A stretch of DNA of 13,088 nucleotides, taken from NCBI GenBank assembly GCA_002315825.1, contig DCIC01000144.1, positions 60,672 to 73,759 on the forward strand, read 5' to 3'. The translations under genes were made by a program, and so were the position numbers. Shown here piece by piece: positions 6,894-13,088 of the stretch. Each line of letters opens with the position of its first letter. The first letter of the stretch is position 1. This DNA is from Bacteroidales bacterium UBA1736. Its GTDB lineage: Bacteria; Bacteroidota; Bacteroidia; Bacteroidales; UBA932. A model generated the notes under the pieces. It was not told the origin of the DNA, did no database searches, and saw only the letters and a program-made list of their open reading frames with translations.

Positions 6894-8315
6894 ATGGCAG
6901 AGAAATTCAGAATTGGCAGCGATTTGATCGGGGAGTTGAATGTGCCCGCAGACGCTTTGTATGATGTCCAGACGCAGCGATGCCTTGACAATTTCAACAT
7001 CAGTCATTTTCACGTAAATGAATACCCTAATTACCTCAAAGGTATAGCAATTACCAAATTAGGTGCTGCCCAAGCCAATCACGAGCTTGGCCTCATTACT
7101 GATGAAGTTTATGAGGGTATCAAGGCTGCGTGTCAGGAGATAATGGAGGGCAAGCTTGCCGAATATTTCCCTATTGATATGATGCAGGGAGGAGCAGGCA
7201 CTTCCACTAATATGAATGCGAATGAAGTGATTGCCAACCGCGCATTGCAGCTTATGGGATATGAGCTCGGAGATTTCAAGCACTGTTGGCCCAATGATGA
7301 TGTCAACAGGAGTCAATCCACAAACGATGCCTTCCCTTGCTTCTCCCATATGGGATTGTACCTCACTCACCTCGAATTGAAAAAGCATCTTGAGGCTCTC
7401 ATAGCAAGCTTCCGTGTCAAGAGTGAGGCATTTGCCGGGATTCTGAAGATGGGGCGTACCCAATTGGAGGATGCGGTTCCTATGACCTTGGGACAGTCTT
7501 TCGGAGGCTTTGCTTCTATTTTGGAAGATGAACTTCAGCACTTGGATGAGGCCGCGGCTGATTTTTTGATTGTCAATATGGGTGCTACCGCAATTGGAAC
7601 GGGAATATGCTCCGAGCCCGGGTATGCCCAGAAATGCGTGGATGCATTGTCCCGCATCACCGGTTGGCCCGTGCGCCTTTCAAGGGATCTTGTCGGTGCG
7701 ACATCCGACACTTCTTGCCTGGTGGGCTACAGTGCGGCAATGAAGAGAGTTGCGGTCAAGGTTTCCAAAATCAGCAATGATCTTCGTCTGATGGCATCTG
7801 GTCCTCGTTGTGGCCTTCAAGAAATCAATCTTCCCGAAAAGCAGCCGGGCTCTTCAATTATGCCTGGAAAGGTCAATCCCGTCATTCCTGAGGTTATGAC
7901 ACAGATCAGCTTCAAGGTCATCGGCAATGATGTCTGCGTAACGATGAGTGGCGAGGCGGCTCAACTGGAGCTCAATGCTATGGAGCCTGTGATGGTGCAG
8001 TGCTGCTTTGAAAGTGCTGAACTGTTGATGAATGGTTTTGATACCTTGCGCATCAATTGCGTTGACGGCATTACTGCCAATCCCGACAGGTGCGAGCAAT
8101 ATATCAAGAACTCAATAGGAATCGTAACCGCTCTCAATCCTATTATCGGATATAAACACAGTACGAAGATTGCAAAAAAGGCAAAGGAGACGGGTAGAGG
8201 AGTGTATGATCTTGTTCTTGAAGAGGGAATACTTACAAAAGAGGAGCTGGATGAGATTCTTCGTCCCGAGAATATGATCAAACCTGTGAAGCTCGACATA
8301 AAACCGCGCAAATAA
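6894..8315 (+). CDS. aspA: Aspartate ammonia-lyase (aspartase)
   Basis: This enzyme converts L-aspartate to fumarate and ammonia in the cytoplasm. The 473-residue protein aligns along its length with E. coli AspA and shares the fumarase/aspartase motifs: GGAGTSTNMN at 99-108, NDDVNRSQSTNDA at 134-146, TQLEDAVPM at 189-197, and the signature GSSIMPGKVNP at 319-329 with the catalytic-loop serine S320. Aspartase is chosen over class II fumarase because of TQLEDAVP (fumarases have THLQDA), GATAIGTGI, and the C-terminal ITANPDRCEQYIKNSIGIVTAL stretch. The start is the ATG at 6894; a TTG two codons upstream is unlikely. The leader is A-rich without a Shine-Dalgarno sequence. Fumarate made here could feed anaerobic fumarate respiration. 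No aspartate or dicarboxylate transporter lies nearby. Confidence 0.95.
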   Translation: MAEKFRIGSDLIGELNVPADALYDVQTQRCLDNFNISHFHVNEYPNYLKGIAITKLGAAQANHELGLITDEVYEGIKAACQEIMEGKLAEYFPIDMMQGGAGTSTNMNANEVIANRALQLMGYELGDFKHCWPNDDVNRSQSTNDAFPCFSHMGLYLTHLELKKHLEALIASFRVKSEAFAGILKMGRTQLEDAVPMTLGQSFGGFASILEDELQHLDEAAADFLIVNMGATAIGTGICSEPGYAQKCVDALSRITGWPVRLSRDLVGATSDTSCLVGYSAAMKRVAVKVSKISNDLRLMASGPRCGLQEINLPEKQPGSSIMPGKVNPVIPEVMTQISFKVIGNDVCVTMSGEAAQLELNAMEPVMVQCCFESAELLMNGFDTLRINCVDGITANPDRCEQYIKNSIGIVTALNPIIGYKHSTKIAKKAKETGRGVYDLVLEEGILTKEELDEILRPENMIKPVKLDIKPRK

Positions 8316-8316
8316 A

Positions 8317-8348
8317 TTTGCAGGTTTATATAATTTGACATACATTTG
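8317..8348 (+). promoter_or_regulatory. Canonical Bacteroidetes promoter for the beta-barrel gene
   Basis: A -33 TTTG (8317-8320) is followed after exactly 20 bases by a perfect -7 TACATTTG (8341-8348), the consensus TTTG-N19-21-TAnnTTTG. The -33 element begins one base after the aspA stop codon. Transcription should start near 8353-8355, giving a leader of about 45 bases. Confidence 0.8.
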
Positions 8349-8387
8349 CAGTGTACTAATATGCTAATACAGTAATTAGTATGCTGC
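8348..8387. repeat. Inverted repeat at the predicted transcription start of the beta-barrel gene
   Basis: GCAG-tg-TACTAAT (8348-8360) is mirrored by ATTAGTA-tg-CTGC (8375-8387) around a 14-base centre: seven plus four paired positions separated by a two-base mismatch. A third CTAAT copy lies in the centre (8364-8368). It straddles the predicted start site, so it could be an operator for a dimeric regulator or a 5' stem-loop in the mRNA. Confidence 0.45.
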
Positions 8388-8399
8388 AATTTGTTGATT

Positions 8400-10778
8400 A
8401 TGAAAAAATTATTCGTTTTTGTGTGTTTAGCTCTCCTGTTTTTGCAGGAGAGTAGTTCTTTTGGACAGGATGTAAGGGCAATCAAGGGAAGTGTTTTTGA
8501 TGAGAACAAAGAGGCCTTGCCTTTTGTAACAGTGGCATTGCGTTCCCTTCCGGACTCGACAGTCATCAGCGGGACTGTGACAGACGAGCAGGGACGGTTT
8601 ATGCTTGACAAAGGGGGAGATATCCTTGAGATATCGATGATTGGATATGGTACTCAGTACTTTCAGGTCGGAAGTATTGACGCCGAGTTGGAGATAAATA
8701 TGAAGCCTGATTCTAAATTGCTTCAGGAAGCTATGGTCAGTGCGACACTGCCTAAGACCGAGCTTAAAGGTGACGCAGTCGTTACCAATATTTCGGGTTC
8801 GGTGCTGGAACATTCGGGGAATGCCTATGATGTTTTAGCTAAGGTCCCCGGAATGATATCCCGAAATGGCCAGCCGGAAGTCATAGGACGAGGCACTCCT
8901 GTTTATTATCTGAACGGGCGAAAGGTCACTGACGATTCTGAATTGAAAAACCTTATGTCGGAGGATATCAAGTCCGTGGATGTTATTAGCAATCCGGGGT
9001 CATTGTATGGTGGGGAAGTAAGGTGCGTGGTGCGTATCCGCACTGTCAAGCGTCAGGGGGATGGTTTGAGCTTCGCATTGACAAGTCAAGCCAAACAGTA
9101 TATTTACAAGAATCACGATTTCGAACCGTCCTGGTCAGTCCTTGATCTGAACTATAGGAAAGGCGGCTGGGATTTTTTCGGGAAGATTGTATATTGGAAT
9201 CAGTGGGGATATCAGTTCAGTGATATTTACAGTGGAACATATACAAAGCCCAATAACGATATTCTTGAAAATGTTCAGGAAGGAATCTTGCAGTTTACCA
9301 AGCGCTATATCGGTCTTCAGTATAATGGCGGAGCCAATTGGCAGATCAATGAAAATCATTCTCTGGGCTTCAAGCTTGACTATTCATCCAATAACAGAGA
9401 TACCGGCTATATGCTCATTGACAACGATGTGTATTCTGATGGACGGAAGATAGACCACCTTACGGCAGTCAATGATTCGTATGTTCCTTCAAATGGGAAG
9501 TTTATGGGAAATCTCTATTATGATGGGACAATAGGAAAGCTGAATATCAATTTCAATGCTGACGTGGTCACTTCCAAGACATCAACTGATACTGATGTGA
9601 CAGAGGAAAGCTGGATTGCTCCGGCACAGATTCATTCAAGTACAAGTGCGGACCAAAGATTGGGTGCCGGCAAACTCATTCTTTCTTATCCCATCTGGAA
9701 GGGTTTGCTTCAGGCTGGGACGGAAGAGACTTATGTTTTCGCGAAGCAGGAATATAATATTACCAAGATTGAAATCCCTTCTGCAGATGCGTCTCTGACT
9801 GAAAATACTCTGGCCGGTTTTGCACAATACGCTCTAACCCTTCCTTTCGGCCAGATCAGTGCCGGACTGCGTTATGAGCACGTGAACTTTGACTATATTG
9901 ATAAGGTGGACGCTGAGCATAATCTCAATCGTGTACAGAACAACTGGTTCCCATCAGTCAGTTTTGCTGCGCAGGCCGGGGATTTTGGCTTCAATCTGAG
10001 CTATACTGGAAAGACTGTACGCCCCAACTATGGTTATCTGTCCAACGAAATCACTTATGACAACAGGTTCACTTACCAGACGGGCAATCCCAAACTTCTG
10101 AATGAGATTCAGCGGACTCTCTCATTGTCGGTCAATTGGAAATGGTTGACTTTCAGCGGGAATTATGAAAATGTAGAAAACAGTTTTTTCCAATGGGCAT
10201 ATCCCTACAATGATCAGGGAGTAGTGATGATTCAGTATGACAACGCAAAGGATCCTGTCAATAGGTTTAATTTCTATCTCAACGCCTCACCTACCATTGG
10301 GGTCTGGAATCCAAGATATACGGCAGGGATAACGAAGCAGTATTTCTCCACAACCGTAAACGATCCTCGCGTAGAGGGAGGCAAGAGGGTAGTAGAACTT
10401 AACAGACCGATGTATATGATACAGGCCGACAATGCCTTCCGATTCAAACACAGCTGGATATTGGAAGCAAATTACAGGTATATGAGTCCATTCGATGATT
10501 TGATTGCTCATATCCAGAAACCTCTTCAGATATTGGAGATGACTGTCAGTAAGTCCTTCTTTAAGGATGAGTCCCTGAATCTGAAGTTACGTTGGTCTGA
10601 TATTTTGGATTCCAATGTATATTATACTTCGGTGGATTTTGGCAACTGTGAGATAAGGCAGAGCAATGACGGATTCAGTCCTTGTGTGATGCTTCTCATT
10701 TCCTATAGATTCAATAGTGCCCGAAGCAAATACAAAGGAACCGGTGCCGGTCAGGATGCAGCCGGCAGAATGAACTAG
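8400..10778 (+). CDS. Outer membrane beta-barrel protein with CarboxypepD_reg-like and plug domains (TonB-dependent receptor-like)
   Basis: The product, 792 residues from the ATG at 8400, has an N-terminal signal peptide (MKKLFVFVCLALLFL, cleavage likely near 22). Residues about 26-105 form a CarboxypepD_reg-like beta-sandwich (IKGSVFDENKEALPFVTV; GTVTDEQGRF). Residues about 115-215 form a plug-like domain (VLAKVPGM; PVYYLNGRKV; DIKSVDVISNPGSLYGG). The rest is a large aromatic-rich barrel with alternating beta strands, ending in LLISYRF, then a polar tail containing SKYKGTGAG. This fits the OMP_b-brl_3 type (PF14905) TonB-dependent receptor relatives typical of Bacteroidota. No SusD partner, anti-sigma factor or ECF sigma gene is adjacent, so the ligand is unknown. 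It has its own promoter. A TTG three codons upstream is a less likely start. Confidence 0.85.
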   Translation: MKKLFVFVCLALLFLQESSSFGQDVRAIKGSVFDENKEALPFVTVALRSLPDSTVISGTVTDEQGRFMLDKGGDILEISMIGYGTQYFQVGSIDAELEINMKPDSKLLQEAMVSATLPKTELKGDAVVTNISGSVLEHSGNAYDVLAKVPGMISRNGQPEVIGRGTPVYYLNGRKVTDDSELKNLMSEDIKSVDVISNPGSLYGGEVRCVVRIRTVKRQGDGLSFALTSQAKQYIYKNHDFEPSWSVLDLNYRKGGWDFFGKIVYWNQWGYQFSDIYSGTYTKPNNDILENVQEGILQFTKRYIGLQYNGGANWQINENHSLGFKLDYSSNNRDTGYMLIDNDVYSDGRKIDHLTAVNDSYVPSNGKFMGNLYYDGTIGKLNINFNADVVTSKTSTDTDVTEESWIAPAQIHSSTSADQRLGAGKLILSYPIWKGLLQAGTEETYVFAKQEYNITKIEIPSADASLTENTLAGFAQYALTLPFGQISAGLRYEHVNFDYIDKVDAEHNLNRVQNNWFPSVSFAAQAGDFGFNLSYTGKTVRPNYGYLSNEITYDNRFTYQTGNPKLLNEIQRTLSLSVNWKWLTFSGNYENVENSFFQWAYPYNDQGVVMIQYDNAKDPVNRFNFYLNASPTIGVWNPRYTAGITKQYFSTTVNDPRVEGGKRVVELNRPMYMIQADNAFRFKHSWILEANYRYMSPFDDLIAHIQKPLQILEMTVSKSFFKDESLNLKLRWSDILDSNVYYTSVDFGNCEIRQSNDGFSPCVMLLISYRFNSARSKYKGTGAGQDAAGRMN
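8431..8452. repeat. GC-rich hairpin inside the signal-peptide coding region
   Basis: CTCTCCTG (8431-8438) and CAGGAGAG (8445-8452) are perfectly complementary around the loop TTTTTG. The hairpin covers about codons 11-18 of the beta-barrel gene. It could slow early translation, but one eight-base palindrome of this kind is expected by chance in a window this size. Confidence 0.35.
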
Positions 10779-10783
10779 ATCTG

Positions 10784-12127
10784 TTATTCGATTGCTGAGA
10801 GATACTTGTCAATGAATTCGTATCGTTTGGCAAGTATCTTTTCTTTAAAATCTTCAGCTATGAGCTTGTCTGCAGGCTGGTGATGGGGCCTGCGTGGATA
10901 AGTCACTACGTGAACTTTTCCTTTTGCATTGTTCAGCCCTGAGAATACGGCACTTGCAGGGCAGGTGCGGTCGATCAATCCGATATCGGTAAAGATTTCC
11001 GCTTTGCTGAATGCGAGCAGAAGGGCCGTGTCAAAATATGGGGCGACTTCGTCATTTGCAGGATTGTCCGGATCGTTCTCGCAGATTTGTGGCCATCCGC
11101 TTCTTCTGCCTGCGCGGATACCTCCCAGATCCATCAGGGCCGGTACGTTGAGGACAACGGCACTGACTCTCTTGTCGAGTCCGGCCAATGCAGCCGCCTG
11201 GCCTCCTCCCTGACTCTCTCCATAGGTCATAACACGTTTTCCGTCCCATTCGGGTCTTGTGCAGAGCCAATCAAGTGCTCTCACCATACGCAGATACATA
11301 GTCCGGAAATAATAATTTTCCCTTGTTTCTAAGCTGCGGATGGAGTAATTGCGAAGTTCTCCGTTCGCCAGCTCGTTATAATACTCTTGGGGTGCGTCAT
11401 TCAGCATTCCGTGGGCATTCATCATAAAGCCGAGGGCCCCATCCCCGAACCTTGCAAGTTCCATTGCTCCTTTTGGGGTGGCGATGCACCAGCTTCCGAC
11501 AACTCCTGCCGCGCAGGATTGGATGACTATGGGAAGGGATTTGTCCGCTCTTCCTTTAGGAACTGCGAGGTATCCACGGACCGGGCGTCCTTGGGGACAA
11601 CTGATTTCTACCTGATAGCAGGAATAATGTTCAGCATCTTCTTCTTTCAACCCGACTTCTTTTATGTAGATGTCGGGATTGTCCTTTCGCCAGGCGGATA
11701 TTTCTTTTTTCCAGTAGCTCTTGAGGTCCTTTGGTGCTGAATAACCGGGTCGGAAGCCTTCGGGAGCCACAACGAATCCTATGTCAAGTGTGTGTGGTGT
11801 GAGTTTTTCGGTATAAAGAGAGATGATAACGGCTGTGGTATTGTCAAAGCAGGTATCAATAATGCATTGCTTTCCTGTCTGCAGTATCAGAGGTTTTGAT
11901 TCTACCTGTATACCGTTGATTAGGACATCCATTCTCAGATCCGAAAAATCCGCATTGTTGAGCTCGGCGAATACTTGGACCTTCTCTCCTTTTGCATACC
12001 TGCCGTCGGGATGGGTGGTGGACAGGGTGATGTACTTGCCCAGTGCGTTCTCCGAGCCATCCTGCGCTTTGGCGGCAAAGGGTACAAGTCCTATGGCAAG
12101 GAAAAAGAACAATCTCAGGACTTTCAT
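10784..12127 (-). CDS. Exported AXE1-family (CE7-like) acetyl esterase
   Basis: The 447-residue protein has a Sec signal peptide (FFFLAIGLVPFAAKAQ, cleavage likely after A19 or A21). Residues about 30-120 form a beta-sandwich domain often seen before AXE1 domains in Bacteroidota. An alpha/beta-hydrolase of the acetyl xylan esterase AXE1 family (PF05448) follows. The nucleophile elbow is YGESQGGGQ at 302-310 with S305; the acid is probably D386 in DIGLIDRTCP; the base is H415 or H416 in PRRPHHQ. The expected role is removing acetyl groups from hemicellulose or other acetylated glycans in the periplasm. The gene starts one base after the ettA stop, so it is probably the second gene of that operon. 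It ends five bases from the convergent beta-barrel gene. Substrate is inferred from family only. Confidence 0.88.
   Translation of the reverse strand: MKVLRLFFFLAIGLVPFAAKAQDGSENALGKYITLSTTHPDGRYAKGEKVQVFAELNNADFSDLRMDVLINGIQVESKPLILQTGKQCIIDTCFDNTTAVIISLYTEKLTPHTLDIGFVVAPEGFRPGYSAPKDLKSYWKKEISAWRKDNPDIYIKEVGLKEEDAEHYSCYQVEISCPQGRPVRGYLAVPKGRADKSLPIVIQSCAAGVVGSWCIATPKGAMELARFGDGALGFMMNAHGMLNDAPQEYYNELANGELRNYSIRSLETRENYYFRTMYLRMVRALDWLCTRPEWDGKRVMTYGESQGGGQAAALAGLDKRVSAVVLNVPALMDLGGIRAGRRSGWPQICENDPDNPANDEVAPYFDTALLLAFSKAEIFTDIGLIDRTCPASAVFSGLNNAKGKVHVVTYPRRPHHQPADKLIAEDFKEKILAKRYEFIDKYLSAIE
10798..10846 (+). terminator. Candidate terminator for the beta-barrel gene, inside the convergent esterase gene
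   Basis: AGATACTTGTCAA (10800-10812) pairs with TTGGCAAGTATCT (10827-10839), allowing one G-U pair, around a 14-base loop, and TTTCTTT follows on the plus strand. It begins about 20 bases past the beta-barrel stop codon. Since only five bases separate the two convergent genes, a terminator must overlap coding sequence. Confidence 0.5.
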
Positions 12128-12128
12128 A

Positions 12129-13088
12129 TTACATCAGTTTGCGGTAACGTACTCTCGTGGGTTCTGTCTTTCCGAGTCTTTTCAATTTGTCGGCTTCATA
12201 TTCTGAATAGTCTCCTTCGAAGAAACGGACATTTGAATCACCCTCGAATGCGAGAATATGTGTGCATATACGGTCAAGGAACCATCTGTCGTGGCTGATT
12301 ATCACAGCGCAGCCGGCAAAGTTGGAAAGACCTTCCTCGATGGCGCGCATAGTGTTGACATCCATATCGTTTGTAGGCTCATCAAGAAGGAGGACATTTC
12401 CTTCTTCCTGGAGTGCGAGAGCGAGTTGCAGGCGGTTTCTTTCACCTCCGGAAAGCACCTTGCAGAGTTTTTCCTGATCCGCTCCGGTAAAGTTGAAACG
12501 TGACAGATACGCTCTTGCGTTGATGGACCTTCCTCCCATATTGATTACTTCGTTTCCACCTGAGATGACCTCATATACACTCTTGTCCGGATCGATGCTG
12601 GTGTGCTGCTGGTCCACGTAGGCTATCTTGACGGTCTCTCCAACGCTGAACTCTCCTGAGTCGGGCTTTTCAAGCCCCATAATGAGTCTGAAAAGAGTTG
12701 TCTTTCCTGCACCGTTGGGACCTATGATGCCGACAATACCGTTGCGGGGAAGTGTGAAATTGAGATTGTCATACAGAAGTTTGTCTCCGAATGACTTGGA
12801 TACATTGCTGGCCTGAATGACTTTCTCTCCCAGACGGGGACCGTTGGGTATAAATATCTCAAGCTTTTCTTCCTTTTCTTTGACATCCTCATTGAGCATC
12901 TTGTCGTAGGCATTGAGACGGGCTTTTCCTTTGGCCTGACGGGCTTTGGGAGCCATATGTATCCATTCCAACTCTCGCTCGAGGGTCTTTCTGCGCTTTG
13001 ATGCGACTTTTTCTTCAGCGGCGAGTCTCTGTGATTTCTGCTCCAGCCAGCTTGAGTAATTGCCTTTCCAGGGGATACCTTCTCCTCT
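12129..13088 (-). CDS. ettA: Energy-dependent translational throttle protein EttA (ABC-F ATPase), 5' part missing
   Basis: EttA is a cytoplasmic ABC-F protein that binds the ribosomal E site and gates the start of elongation according to ATP/ADP. The frame is open to the window edge; 319 C-terminal residues are visible of roughly 555-560 usual for the family. The fragment begins GEGIPWKGNYSSWLEQK, the linker typical of EttA, with the charged arm helix (ERELEW...RQAKGKARL) leading to the second ATPase domain. There, Walker A GPNGAGKT is at visible residues 123-130, the signature LSGGE at 212-216, Walker B LLLDEPTND at 233-241 with catalytic E237, and the H-loop SHDRW at 265-269. The C-terminal EPTRVRYRKL resembles the EttA tail. 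The close match separates it from Uup and from antibiotic-resistance ABC-F proteins. All visible catalytic motifs are intact. Confidence 0.95.
   Translation of the reverse strand, partial: RGEGIPWKGNYSSWLEQKSQRLAAEEKVASKRRKTLERELEWIHMAPKARQAKGKARLNAYDKMLNEDVKEKEEKLEIFIPNGPRLGEKVIQASNVSKSFGDKLLYDNLNFTLPRNGIVGIIGPNGAGKTTLFRLIMGLEKPDSGEFSVGETVKIAYVDQQHTSIDPDKSVYEVISGGNEVINMGGRSINARAYLSRFNFTGADQEKLCKVLSGGERNRLQLALALQEEGNVLLLDEPTNDMDVNTMRAIEEGLSNFAGCAVIISHDRWFLDRICTHILAFEGDSNVRFFEGDYSEYEADKLKRLGKTEPTRVRYRKLM

Noticed and set aside
8313..8320. TAAATTTG overlapping the aspA stop codon, itself a match to TAnnTTTG.
   Set aside because: Its TTTG is better explained as the -33 element of the perfectly spaced promoter whose -7 is at 8341-8348; no separate -33 is seen for it.
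7961..8611. A 216-residue open frame on the minus strand across the aspA 3' end and the beta-barrel 5' end.
   Set aside because: It is antisense to two well-supported genes and the promoter between them, shows no recognisable domain, and is rich in Ser/Ile/Cys as expected of an out-of-frame shadow.
10745..10767. TGCCGG/CCGGCA inverted repeat near the end of the beta-barrel gene, considered as a terminator for the esterase on the minus strand.
   Set aside because: The stem is only six pairs with an 11-base loop and no T-run follows on the minus strand.
8400..10778. The beta-barrel gene as a SusC-type receptor of a polysaccharide utilization locus.
   Set aside because: No susD-like gene is adjacent, the protein is shorter than typical SusC, and its domain pattern fits the OMP_b-brl_3 type better.
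1..13088. A search for mobile elements, defence genes, CRISPR repeats or RNA genes.
   Set aside because: No transposase, integrase, nuclease or toxin-like protein, spaced direct repeats, or tRNA/rRNA-like segment was found; nearly all the sequence is explained by ordinary chromosomal genes.

Overview
The window looks like an ordinary chromosomal segment of a member of the Bacteroidota, most likely the order Bacteroidales. The evidence is the -7 promoter motif TAnnTTTG (a perfect copy with a well-spaced -33 TTTG upstream of the beta-barrel gene), mostly A-rich leaders without Shine-Dalgarno sequences, and the gene content: an HAE1-type RND pump with a NodT-type outer membrane lipoprotein, a CarboxypepD_reg-like/plug/beta-barrel outer membrane protein, and exported sugar-acting enzymes. 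Base composition looks intermediate and even by eye. I see no tRNA, rRNA, CRISPR array, transposase, integrase or phage gene.

Layout. Bases 1-3322 (+) carry the 3' two-thirds of an RND efflux transporter overlapping the start of its outer membrane factor; the periplasmic adaptor is probably just upstream, outside the window. Bases 3323-3458 are non-coding and hold a strong stem-loop that probably terminates transcription from both sides. Bases 3459-4595 (-) encode a lipoprotein of the lactonase/beta-propeller family. It is divergent from a Tat-exported clan GH-D glycosidase, probably an alpha-galactosidase (4635-6848, +), across only 39 bp, which hold -7-like elements for both genes immediately before their start codons. 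Aspartate ammonia-lyase (6894-8315, +) follows, with an Asn-rich mini-ORF in its short leader. A canonical Bacteroidetes promoter that starts right at the aspA stop codon then drives an outer membrane beta-barrel protein (8400-10778, +). Converging on it from the right is a probable operon on the minus strand: the translation factor EttA (12129 to the window edge, its 5' part missing) followed, one base after its stop, by an exported AXE1-family esterase (10784-12127).

How the genes may work together. The pump and outer membrane factor form an export channel. The Tat glycosidase, the esterase, the lactonase-like lipoprotein and the beta-barrel protein are all envelope or exported proteins, consistent with breakdown and uptake of plant or host glycans, but there is no SusC/SusD pair, so this is not a classical polysaccharide utilization locus. 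AspA links amino-acid catabolism to fumarate, which many anaerobic Bacteroidales respire. EttA is housekeeping.

I found no convincing new multi-gene system. The points worth a second look are small and regulatory: the Asn-rich mini-ORF before aspA, a possible leaderless divergent promoter pair, an inverted repeat and out-of-frame upstream ATGs at the beta-barrel promoter, a terminator lying inside a convergent gene, and the one-base coupling of ettA to an esterase.
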